DNA of 64,000 nt from Microbispora rosea. GTDB lineage: Bacteria; Actinomycetota; Actinomycetes; Streptosporangiales; Streptosporangiaceae. How positions within the stretch are numbered: position 1 is the first letter of the stretch; each line of letters begins with the position of its first letter. The notes below the pieces were generated by a model. It did no database searches and was not told the origin of the DNA. It worked only from the letters and a program-made list of their open reading frames with translations. Positions 1 through 7,156 of the stretch are shown piece after piece. The position numbers and the translations under genes are program-made. The stretch covers positions 62,001 through 126,000 of the forward strand of contig NZ_FTNI01000009.1 of the NCBI RefSeq assembly GCF_900156315.1, written 5' to 3'.

Positions 1-1040
1 TCGTGCACGTCGGCGCCGGGCAGCAGCACGACGAACTCCTCGCCGCCGAACCGCCCCACCACGTCGTACTCGCGCAGCTGCGTACGGAGGGTGGCGGCCA
101 CCTGGGCGAGGACCTGGTCGCCCACCAGGTGGCCGTAGGTGTCGTTGACCTTCTTGAAGTGGTCGATGTCCACCAGGACCAGCGCGAGGGCGTCCCCGGT
201 CCGCTGGGCCCTGACGATCTCCGTGTCCGCCTCCCGCTGCCAGGCGGCCGCGTTCAGCAGGCCCGTCTTCGGGTCCGTACGGGCCGCGGCCTGGAGCTGG
301 GCGTGCAGCAGGCTTCGCTGCAGCAGCACGACGGGCGGCAGCACGAGCAGCAGCAGCGCCAGGTTGAGGCCGCAGACGACGGCGACGAGCACACCGAGGC
401 AGAGCTCGACCGCGTCGAGCAGGACGCGCTCGCGGTCCCACAGAACCTCGCCCCAGCGGGTCTCCGGGTCGGACGCGTGCGCCGCGACCGCGATCAGCGC
501 GGTGTTGAGCACCGTGAACAGGACCGCGCAGGCCGCCGCGACCGCGATCGGCTCCCCCTTCCCCGCGGACAGATCCGTGGGGAAGGGGACCCAGCGGTGG
601 AAGACGGCCGAGGCGGACGCCGCCGCGAGCCCGATCGCCGCCGCGCTGAACACGCGGCGGTACAGCACGGTCGCCCGGACCCTGAGCTGGAGCAGGATCT
701 GCATCGGTATGGGCGCGAGCAGGGCGTAGACCGGCGGAAGCAGGAACGCCACCGGCAACCACCAGGCGGACAGCAGGTCACGGGACACACCGGCCGGCAT
801 GCCGAGGCGGCGGGTGGCCTCGATGCACACCGCACCGCACACGGTGAGCGCCCCGAACATGGCGAGATGGGGAGCGTGGAACGCGGTCGACTTCGCCAGC
901 ACCGCGATCAGGACCGCATCGAACGCCACGATCGCGCACACATAGGACACGAGGGCGGGCGGCTGGGCCAGCAGCGGCCAGCGGTTTCGCGAGCAGATCG
1001 CGCTTCGCGGTCTGGTCGAGGTCTGACCGGTTGCCGTCAT
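1..1040 (-). CDS. Membrane-anchored GGDEF diguanylate cyclase, C-terminus cut by window edge
   Basis: Synthesises cyclic di-GMP from two GTP at the inner face of the membrane. The reading frame has 346 codons in the window. About 200 residues of hydrophobic segments (roughly six to seven membrane helices) come first, then the linker DPKTGLLN typical of the beginning of a GGDEF domain, the metal-binding stretch LVDIDHFKKVNDTYGH, and the active-site signature RFGGEEFVVLLPG close to the edge. The GGEEF variant is a catalytically competent form. No RxxD inhibitory site can be judged because the end is missing. The ATG at 1038-1040 is preceded by a G-rich stretch (GGGGGGCGGG) that could act as ribosome binding site. 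It stands alone; upstream lies a divergent-free gap to 1240. Family assignment is firm, signal sensed is unknown. Confidence 0.93.
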   Translation of the reverse strand, partial: MTATGQTSTRPRSAICSRNRWPLLAQPPALVSYVCAIVAFDAVLIAVLAKSTAFHAPHLAMFGALTVCGAVCIEATRRLGMPAGVSRDLLSAWWLPVAFLLPPVYALLAPIPMQILLQLRVRATVLYRRVFSAAAIGLAAASASAVFHRWVPFPTDLSAGKGEPIAVAAACAVLFTVLNTALIAVAAHASDPETRWGEVLWDRERVLLDAVELCLGVLVAVVCGLNLALLLLVLPPVVLLQRSLLHAQLQAAARTDPKTGLLNAAAWQREADTEIVRAQRTGDALALVLVDIDHFKKVNDTYGHLVGDQVLAQVAATLRTQLREYDVVGRFGGEEFVVLLPGADVH

Positions 1041-1239
1041 CCCGCCCCCCAGTGGCCGAAGCCAATCTCACGATGAGTAACACAATAGTTGCGGAGTGTG
1101 CGATGCGCGACGGGAACCGCTACCTTGACACGATGGCCATCTGCATCTGATGGGCTAGACGCGCATCTGCGGCGGATTGCCTGACCCGGGCTTCGCGTCG
1201 TCCTGGGGCGGCGAGCAGGCCGGCTTCGCCCACCGAATG

Positions 1240-1833
1240 CTATGTGGTGCGGGGAAGCGGCGGCAGCGGCAGAGGCAGCCCCGGCAGGCCGTCGATACTG
1301 GTCGTGACGTGCTCCTTCTTGTGGAAGTACGCGTCGAGCGACTCGTCGGTCTCGCGTTCGAACCGCGACCCGTGCAGCGGGCGGTCCCCTTCATAGGTCA
1401 TGAACGGGACGGCGTACCCGCACGTGTCACGGATCTTCTCGGCGGTCACGACGATGATCGCCCGCAGGCCGTGCCGGCTCGGGTCGACGTCCGGGAAGTA
1501 GCGCATCAGCCCGGCCCACCGTGGATCGTCGCGGAAGACCGGCTCTCCGCGACCGTGCACCCGCACGATGGCAGGAGGGCCGTCGAAGGCGCACCACATC
1601 AGGGTGATGCGGCCGTTCTCGCGCAGGTGGGCGATCGTCTCGGCGTTGCTGCCGGCGAAGTCCAGGTAGGCCACGGTGAGTTCGTCGATCACGGCGAACG
1701 AGCCGGTCAGGCCCTTGGGTGAAAGGTTGACGGTGCCCTCGCCGTCCAGCGGCGCGGTCGCGGTGAAGAAGATGTGCTGCGCCTCGATGAAGGCACGCAA
1801 TCTCCCGTCTATTCGCTCATAGCTCTTCCCCAT
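1240..1833 (-). CDS. Pyridoxamine 5'-phosphate oxidase-family protein
   Basis: A 197-aa protein with the split-barrel flavin-binding fold signature of the PPOX family: the N-terminal strand IFFTATAPLDGEGTVNLSPKG, the following DELTVAYLDFAGSNAETIAH and RITLMWCAFDGPPAIVRVHG segments. Such stand-alone PPOX proteins bind FMN or F420 and reduce small substrates; true PNPOx function (PdxH) is unlikely because the PLP-specific C-terminal motif is not seen. The ATG at 1831-1833 has no Shine-Dalgarno sequence, but a CATACT hexamer lies six bases upstream of it, so the message may be leaderless. The C-terminus is proline/leucine rich. Monocistronic. Substrate not predictable. Confidence 0.85.
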   Translation of the reverse strand: MGKSYERIDGRLRAFIEAQHIFFTATAPLDGEGTVNLSPKGLTGSFAVIDELTVAYLDFAGSNAETIAHLRENGRITLMWCAFDGPPAIVRVHGRGEPVFRDDPRWAGLMRYFPDVDPSRHGLRAIIVVTAEKIRDTCGYAVPFMTYEGDRPLHGSRFERETDESLDAYFHKKEHVTTSIDGLPGLPLPLPPLPRTT

Positions 1834-1926
1834 ACCCCGAGTATGGCCGGGATGATCCCGCAGAACACGGGCGCGGAGGCCCAGCGGCAGAGCGGACAGC
1901 CCAGTGGGAGCGGGAGGCGTGGGAGC

Positions 1927-1982
1927 GTGGGAACGCGGGCGTGGGAACGCGGGCGTGGGAACGCGGGCGTGGGAACGCGGGC
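1927..1982. repeat. Four perfect 14-bp tandem repeats
   Basis: GTGGGAACGCGGGC is repeated four times head to tail without mismatch, with degenerate partial units on both sides (about 1913-1992). It lies in the spacer between the PPOX gene and the 3' end of the dioxygenase gene and codes for nothing recognisable. Perfect identity indicates recent slippage expansion. Confidence 0.9.
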
Positions 1983-2038
1983 GTGGGAGCGGAGACGGCT
2001 CCGGGTCCCGAAGGTCGAAGCCCTCGGCAGGGTCTCAA

Positions 2039-2163
2039 GACGAAGACGCCCGGGTTTCGAGACGAGGACGCCCGTCACGCGCCGGGCGGGGGTTAAGACG
2101 AGAACGCCCGTCAGACGCCCGGCGGGGTGAAGACGACAACGCCCGTCAGACGCCCGGCGGGGC
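2039..2163. repeat. Degenerate 35-bp tandem repeats that include the dioxygenase stop codon
   Basis: Units beginning GACGA(A/G)(A/G)ACGCCCG start at about 2039, 2061, 2097 and 2132. The two last units (2097-2128 and 2132-2163) differ at only two positions. The unit at 2132 contains the last codons and TGA of the hydroxyquinol dioxygenase gene, so the 3' end of that gene has been copied downstream of itself at least twice. Confidence 0.85.
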
Positions 2164-3084
2164 GAGCACGATGTCGAATCGCACCTTGCTCCAGGTGCCC
2201 TCGATCGTTCGCCCGTCAGGGATCGGAGTGCCGGACGGCTGCCGCTCGAACTTCTTGATCAGCGACTCCTTGACTCCGAAGACGGAGTCGTTCCAGCCGA
2301 TCGGGTCGCCCTCGGGGAAGATGTGCGTCACCAGCGTGCGCCCGTTGTCGTGGCTGACCATGAAGTGCAGGTGCGCTGCCCGCAGCGGGGATCGGCCGAC
2401 CGCGGTGAGCATCTGCCCGACCGGGCCGTCGTCCGGGATCGGATAGGGCGTCGGGGTCAGCGCCCAGAACCGGTAACCGCCGTCCTCGGCCGAGAACAGG
2501 TGGCCGCGCGCGGTGCGCTTGCCCCCGTCGTACTGCACGTCATAGAGGCCGGCCTCGTCGGCCTCCCAGACCTCGATGCGCGCGCCCGGGAGCGGGTTGC
2601 CGTCGGTGTCGGTCACCGTGCCCTCGACCCAGCACGGCTCTCCGGGCGCGCCGAAGGCGACATCGCCGCCCAGCTCGACGTGCGGGGCGTCCCCGACGAA
2701 GAACGGGCCGAAGACCGTCGCCTCCGTGGCGTCCTTGTAGGCCGCGTTGTTGACGTTGATGGTCTGCATCGAGGCGCCGAGGGTGTCCGACAGCAGGATG
2801 AACTCCTGACGCACGTCGTCGGTGATGTGACCGGCCCTGGTGAGGAAGTCGATCGCGGCGCCCCACTCCTGCTCGGTCAGCCGCACCTCGCGGATGAAAG
2901 CGTGCAGGTGCTTGACCAGTGCGACCATCAGCTCCTTCAGCCGCGGGTCCGGGCAGTCGGCGAAGGAGGCGACGACGTTCTCGACCAGCTTGGCCTCGAC
3001 GGCCTCCTGCCCGGGATCGATCTCCCGGTGGACGCGGCCCTGAGCGCCGGCCTGGGCCGATCCCGGGTTCACGTGGATGCTCAT
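2146..3084 (-). CDS. Hydroxyquinol 1,2-dioxygenase (intradiol ring-cleavage)
   Basis: Cleaves hydroxyquinol (1,2,4-trihydroxybenzene) between the two adjacent hydroxyls, giving maleylacetate; cytosolic non-heme Fe(III) enzyme. The 312-aa product has the catechol-dioxygenase N-terminal helical dimerisation domain (about 30-110, with [15 protein letters not shown]) and the catalytic beta domain: [18 protein letters not shown] and [13 protein letters not shown] supply the two iron tyrosines, and [20 protein letters not shown] holds the two histidines. Length fits hydroxyquinol/chlorocatechol-type enzymes. The substrate is inferred from the overlapping maleylacetate reductase gene rather than from sequence alone. 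Its ATG (3082-3084) overlaps the reductase TGA by 4 bases (ATGA), so translation is coupled. Its stop codon sits in a tandem repeat. Confidence 0.9.
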   Translation of the reverse strand: MSIHVNPGSAQAGAQGRVHREIDPGQEAVEAKLVENVVASFADCPDPRLKELMVALVKHLHAFIREVRLTEQEWGAAIDFLTRAGHITDDVRQEFILLSDTLGASMQTINVNNAAYKDATEATVFGPFFVGDAPHVELGGDVAFGAPGEPCWVEGTVTDTDGNPLPGARIEVWEADEAGLYDVQYDGGKRTARGHLFSAEDGGYRFWALTPTPYPIPDDGPVGQMLTAVGRSPLRAAHLHFMVSHDNGRTLVTHIFPEGDPIGWNDSVFGVKESLIKKFERQPSGTPIPDGRTIEGTWSKVRFDIVLAPPGV

Positions 3085-4133
3085 CGACGCTCTCCTTCCC
3101 ACGCGGCACGCAACAGCGCGGTGAGGTTCTCTTCGGTCACGAGGGTCGGGTTGCCTGCCGGTAGGGCGGCCATGATCGGCGCGACCGCCTTGGCGATGCC
3201 TTCCTCGGGCATTCCATAGTCCTTCAGCGCACGGGGGGCGCCGACCTCCGCCCGCAGCGCCGCCAGCCCTCCGACGGCGGTGGCGGCGCCGAAGGCCGCC
3301 GCGATGCGCCGCTCGGCCTCGGGCGCGCTCGGAGCATTGAAGGCCAGCACGTGCGGGAGCACGACGGCGTGGGTCTGCGCGTGGGGCAGATCGAACATGC
3401 CGCCGAGCACGTGGCAGATCTTGTGGTGCAGCCCCGAGCCGGCCGACGCGAACGCCACCGCGGCGAGGTAGGCGCCGTACAGCGTCTGTTCGATGCCCTC
3501 GATCGCGCCGCTGTCCGCCGCGACGACGGGCAGCCCGGCGGCCAGGGCGCGGACGCCCTCGCCCGCCAGTGCCCGGTCGACCGGGTCCGCTCGCGGTCCC
3601 CACATCGAGTCGACGCAGTGGGCCAGCGCGTTGAGCCCCGACGCCACGCTCATGTCGGCGGGCAGCGAGGTGAGCAGCCCGGCGTCGTAGACGATCGAGC
3701 GCGGCAGCACCTTGTCGTCGACGCCGGTGGTCTTGGTCCCGCCCTCGGTCAGGCCCCAGACGTTGGTCGCCTCGGAGCCGGCGTAGGTGGTCGGGACGGC
3801 GATGACCGGCAGGCCGGTCATCATGGCGACGGCCTTGCCCAGTCCGGTGGCGGAGCCTCCGCCCACGGTGACCACGACGTCGGCCTCGGCTGCCGCGGCG
3901 GCCGTCCGCGCCCGTCCGGCCACCTCGACCGGGACGTGCATGACGACCTCCTCATGCCGCAGCACGACCGGCAGCCGTGCCGCGATCGGGTCGGCGAGCG
4001 CGGCCGCGCGGCCGGAGGCGATCAGCATGGCCCGCCGGGCGCCGAGGAGGGAGACCTCCTCGGCGACCGCCTCCGGCGAGGCGCCGGAGGCGAAGACGAC
4101 GCGCTGCGGCAGCGTCTCGTGGACGAACCTCAT
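3081..4133 (-). CDS. Maleylacetate reductase
   Basis: Reduces maleylacetate to 3-oxoadipate with NAD(P)H, the step after hydroxyquinol ring cleavage. The 350-aa protein is an iron-type alcohol dehydrogenase: nucleotide-binding [18 protein letters not shown] (near residue 88), the [15 protein letters not shown] motif, and the metal-region [11 protein letters not shown] and [12 protein letters not shown] followed by [17 protein letters not shown]. These are the hallmarks of MAR within the family. Start ATG at 4131-4133 overlaps the TGA of an upstream remnant monooxygenase (ATGA), and its own stop overlaps the dioxygenase start. The pair forms the lower half of a resorcinol/hydroxyquinol pathway whose upper step is missing here. 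Confidence 0.9.
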   Translation of the reverse strand: MRFVHETLPQRVVFASGASPEAVAEEVSLLGARRAMLIASGRAAALADPIAARLPVVLRHEEVVMHVPVEVAGRARTAAAAAEADVVVTVGGGSATGLGKAVAMMTGLPVIAVPTTYAGSEATNVWGLTEGGTKTTGVDDKVLPRSIVYDAGLLTSLPADMSVASGLNALAHCVDSMWGPRADPVDRALAGEGVRALAAGLPVVAADSGAIEGIEQTLYGAYLAAVAFASAGSGLHHKICHVLGGMFDLPHAQTHAVVLPHVLAFNAPSAPEAERRIAAAFGAATAVGGLAALRAEVGAPRALKDYGMPEEGIAKAVAPIMAALPAGNPTLVTEENLTALLRAAWEGERR

Positions 4134-4297
4134 GCCCGCCCCAGCGGCTTCGGCCCCGCCGCGCGCAGGGTGCCGGCCGGATCGTCGGGCAGGCTCATCG
4201 CACGCCGGGCGATGTACGCGTCGGGGCAGACCAGCAGCACGCCTGACTCCTCTGTCTCTCGAAGTTTGGCCCGGTCATAGTACAGATCGGTGATTTC
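4130..4297 (-). pseudogene. 3' stub of an FAD-dependent aromatic monooxygenase
   Basis: Only the last 50 or so codons of a flavin hydroxylase of the phenol/resorcinol 4-monooxygenase class remain. The readable tail contains ESGVLLVCPDAYIARRAM and SLPDDPAGTLRAA, matching the conserved C-terminal strand of these enzymes (normally ...VRPDxxxAWR...). Two usually conserved positions are changed (R to C and W to R), consistent with loss of selection. It ends with a TGA overlapping the maleylacetate reductase ATG, the position expected for the first gene of a hydroxyquinol operon. No FAD-binding GxGxxG region exists upstream; the frame runs instead into the antisense of the SSB gene. Interpretation as a deletion remnant is inference from motif and position. 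Confidence 0.65.
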
Positions 4298-4355
4298 AGG
4301 ACAGGGACCGACCCGGCCAAGGCCCGTGAGGCACGTGAGGCCCGTGGACACCCCA

Positions 4356-5162
4356 CTAGGCCGCCAGCGCGGGCGGGAGCCAGGCGGCGTCGCCGTTGTC
4401 CCGCACGGCACGCTCCGGGTCCGTCGCCCCGTCCGAGGCCGCGTCCGTCGCCCCGTCCGAGGCCGCGTCCATCTCCCCGTCCGAGGCCGCGTCCGTCGTG
4501 CTTCCTGTTGTGCCTTCCTCGGCGTCGATCTCCCCCGCGCCGCCGGTCCGCGGCGCCTCGTCGCCCTGCCAGGCTCCGGCGGCCGCCGGCGTTCCGGCCA
4601 CCGACGAAGCCGCGTCGTTCGCGCCCCGCGCGCCGACGAGGGCATCGAACGCCTCGTCGTCTCCGCCGGCGACGGACGCCGCACTGAGCCCACTGAGCCC
4701 GCTTGGCCCGCTGGAACCGCTGGGAGCGGTCAGCTCCCATTCCCGCGTTGCGTCTTCCATCGCGTGGCGCTCGCCGTCGCTCGGCGCGCCCGCCGAGTAG
4801 GCCCGGATCGGCTTCTCGAACGTGGCGATGCCCCACTTCAGGTCATGGCCCACCGAACTGGCCTCGATCTCCGCCCAGAACCGCTGCTCGCCGTCGCGCT
4901 CGAACTGCTTGATCCGCAACTTGCCGTACACCACGACCGGGTGTCCCCTGCGGATCGACTGCTGCACGTTGTCCGCCAGCCCGCGGTAGCAGCGCACGGT
5001 GTAGTAGGTGGTGTCCCTGGTCTGCCAGGTGTTGGTCTGCTGGTCGAGGACGCGCCTGTTGACGGCCATCCGCATCGAGGTGACACGCGAGCCGTCGCGG
5101 AACTGATACTGCCGGGGATCGTCGGTGACGTTCCCGCTCAGCGTGACGTAGATGTCGTTCAT
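4356..5162 (-). CDS. ssb: Single-stranded DNA-binding protein paralogue with long repetitive tail
   Basis: An OB-fold ssDNA-binding protein of 268 aa. Residues 1-125 match the SSB core: MNDIYVTLSGNVTDDPRQY, RVTSMRMAVNRR, TTYYTVRCYRGLADNVQQS and GHPVVVYGKLRI, typical of the actinobacterial second SSB (SsbB-like). The remaining half is a low-complexity acidic Ser/Ala/Gly/Thr region with three copies of an 8-residue DAASDGxx repeat, ending in WLPPALAA. The DDDIPF-type acidic tip that recruits repair partners is absent, so it is unlikely to be the main replicative SSB. It is not next to rpsF/rplI, again arguing for a paralogue used in competence, sporulation or segregation. Monocistronic, start ATG 5160-5162. 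Confidence 0.88.
   Translation of the reverse strand: MNDIYVTLSGNVTDDPRQYQFRDGSRVTSMRMAVNRRVLDQQTNTWQTRDTTYYTVRCYRGLADNVQQSIRRGHPVVVYGKLRIKQFERDGEQRFWAEIEASSVGHDLKWGIATFEKPIRAYSAGAPSDGERHAMEDATREWELTAPSGSSGPSGLSGLSAASVAGGDDEAFDALVGARGANDAASSVAGTPAAAGAWQGDEAPRTGGAGEIDAEEGTTGSTTDAASDGEMDAASDGATDAASDGATDPERAVRDNGDAAWLPPALAA
4418..4491. repeat. Three 24-bp in-frame tandem repeats inside the SSB-like gene
   Basis: The 24-bp unit with core CCCGTCCGAGGCCGCGTCC is repeated three times with one variant unit and encodes the DAASDGAT/DAASDGEM repeats of the SSB tail. The period is a multiple of three, so copy-number change would keep the frame. Confidence 0.85.
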
Positions 5163-5467
5163 CGAAGTGCCTCCCCGGCCCGGTCACTCGCCGGGCTCGG
5201 GGGACACACTGGCCGCGCATCGCACCGCCTCACGGGCCAGAAACCCGTTCTGTGGATGAAGCCACGCCTGTGGACAACGCTCCGGGGCCGCCCCGCTCGA
5301 CCGGGAGCGGGGGGCGGGACGTCCGGCGCGGGGCAGGACGTCCGGCGCGGGGCGGCGCAGGGCGGCGCGTCCCGCGGCAGGCGTTCGACGCCCGGCCGCG
5401 CCCGTCCGGCGGCAGGTGTTCGACGCCCGCCGCGTCCGTCGGGCGGCAGGCGTTCAGCGAAAGGCGT
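5163..5467. other. Spacer with short direct repeats, no gene seen
   Basis: This 305-bp gap between the SSB-like gene (left) and the YfjP GTPase 3' end (right) has no convincing coding frame. It holds two copies of GGACGTCCGGCGCGGGGC (5317 and 5336) and three imperfect copies of GGCAGGCGTTCGACGCCCG (about 5376, 5411, 5444). The promoter of the SSB-like gene must lie at its left end. Confidence 0.6.
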
Positions 5468-7099
5468 TCAGCGCCGGGCGGCCGCCATCGCGCCGAAGAA
5501 CTCGTTGTAGCGGTTCAGCTCGCGTTCGAGCGGCTGGACGACCATGTCCTGCGCCAGGACGCCCACGCGGCGTCTCATGTCGTGCTCCAGCCGGTCGCGC
5601 TCCTTGCCCGCGGCGAGCACCACGAAGTTCCTGCTCGACATGGCCGAGAACAGGCCGAGCCCGAGGACGCTGATCATCATCAGCCCCACCCAGGGCAGCA
5701 CGGCCACGTCGCCGAGGACCTCGGCCGGCGGACGGCCGGCCTTGAAGACGCCGTACGCGAGGATCGCGCCCGCCCAGGCGAGGCTCGCGACGAACATGAG
5801 CACCAGGAGGTACTGCCAGATCTTGAGCAGCCACCACCAGACCGGGACCCGGTCGAGCGGCGGAGCCACCTCCGACAGCTCGCCCGACAGCGCCTCGGGA
5901 AGCTCGTCCACCCGCGAGCGGGCCGCCTCGCGCACGCCGTCGCGCCACACCTCCGGCATGCCTGCAGTCAGCCCGTCGGCGAGCGTCTGCACCGCGTTGT
6001 CCACCTCGGCGGGCTGAGCGGTGACCGAACTCGCGACAAGGCCGCGGATGTCGTCCTTCACGGCCCCCAGACGCAGGCTCTTGAGCGGGTCGGGCCGCAG
6101 CCGGGCCGCCCACCGCGCGTACGGCCAGCCGACCCATTCGGCGGACCGGACGGCGTACACGTTCTCGAGGGCCTCGCCGAGAGCGGAGACGCCGATCGCG
6201 TCGCACAGCGCCTCGACCAGCCCGGCGCGCCGCGCGCCGTCCACCGTGGACTCCACCCGCAGCAACTCCGGCACGTCCTTCACCAGGCGCAGCACCAGCC
6301 GGTCGAGGTCGGCCTCCAGGCGCTGGTAGGCCGCACGCCGGGCGGCCACGGACTCGGCCAGGACGGCCTTCAGGCTGTCGACGCCCTTGCCGGTGGTGGC
6401 GGACGTCGCGACCACCCGGGGACGGGTGACGCCCTCACGCCGGAGAAGCTCCTCCAGGTCGGCCACGCACTCCGCCTGCTCCTCCGGGGTGAGCCGGTCG
6501 GACTGGTTGAGCACGAAGACCGTCACCGCGTCGTGCCCGTTCAGCTCGGTCACGTAACGCCGGTGCACCGAGGCGTCGGCGTACTTCTGCGGGTCGAGCA
6601 CCCACACGATGAGATCGGCCACCTGGATCAGCCGGTGGGCCTCGTGGTCGGTGAGCGCGCGGATCGAGTCGTGGTCGGGCAGGTCGAGCAGGATGAGCCC
6701 GTGCAGCTGGCTCTCGCCCTTGTCGAGGGCGCTGGCGCGGGCGAACCGGTGCCGCCACTGGATCTGCAGCCAGTCGAGCAGCGGGCCCGCGCCGTCGATG
6801 CCCCACACGCAGGCGTGGGTGCGCGCCGTGGTCGGCCTGCGTACGCCGATGGGCGAGAGCTCCAGCCCGGAGACGGCGTTGAACAGGGACGACTTCCCGC
6901 TCCCGGTGCCCCCGGCGAGCGCCACGACCGTGTGGTCGGACGACAGCTTGAGCCGGTCGCCGGCGCGCAGCAGGAGCTGGGCCGCCTCTGTGACCAGCGC
7001 CGGGTCGAGCCGGCCCTGCCCCAGCTCAACGATCTTGGCCAGGGCGGCGAGCCTGGAGCCGAGCCCGTGCTGCGTTTCGGCGGTGCTGACAGCCGTCAT
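5468..7099 (-). CDS. YfjP/dynamin-like membrane-associated GTPase
   Basis: A 543-aa GTPase. P-loop GGTGSGKS at 63-70, switch-region VRRPTTARTHACVWG (about 86-100), G3 DLPD at 139-142 and G4 NQSD at 198-201 are all present. Two hydrophobic segments (about 420-450 and 465-485) predict a membrane hairpin, followed by a basic amphipathic tail. This is the architecture of actinobacterial dynamin-related GTPases that come in pairs; members studied in Streptomyces (DynA/DynB) act at sporulation septa, but orthology is not shown here. It lies 57 bp after a second GTPase gene on the same strand, so the two probably form one transcript with siroheme synthase upstream. Confidence 0.85.
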   Translation of the reverse strand: MTAVSTAETQHGLGSRLAALAKIVELGQGRLDPALVTEAAQLLLRAGDRLKLSSDHTVVALAGGTGSGKSSLFNAVSGLELSPIGVRRPTTARTHACVWGIDGAGPLLDWLQIQWRHRFARASALDKGESQLHGLILLDLPDHDSIRALTDHEAHRLIQVADLIVWVLDPQKYADASVHRRYVTELNGHDAVTVFVLNQSDRLTPEEQAECVADLEELLRREGVTRPRVVATSATTGKGVDSLKAVLAESVAARRAAYQRLEADLDRLVLRLVKDVPELLRVESTVDGARRAGLVEALCDAIGVSALGEALENVYAVRSAEWVGWPYARWAARLRPDPLKSLRLGAVKDDIRGLVASSVTAQPAEVDNAVQTLADGLTAGMPEVWRDGVREAARSRVDELPEALSGELSEVAPPLDRVPVWWWLLKIWQYLLVLMFVASLAWAGAILAYGVFKAGRPPAEVLGDVAVLPWVGLMMISVLGLGLFSAMSSRNFVVLAAGKERDRLEHDMRRRVGVLAQDMVVQPLERELNRYNEFFGAMAAARR

Positions 7100-7156
7100 G
7101 GATTCCTCACCGTGGTGCGGAGACGTACCCCGGCGTGATCTGCCGGATCGGCTCCG

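Noticed and set aside
1913..1992. CRISPR-like repeat array
   Set aside because: Units are directly adjacent with no spacers and only 14 bp long.
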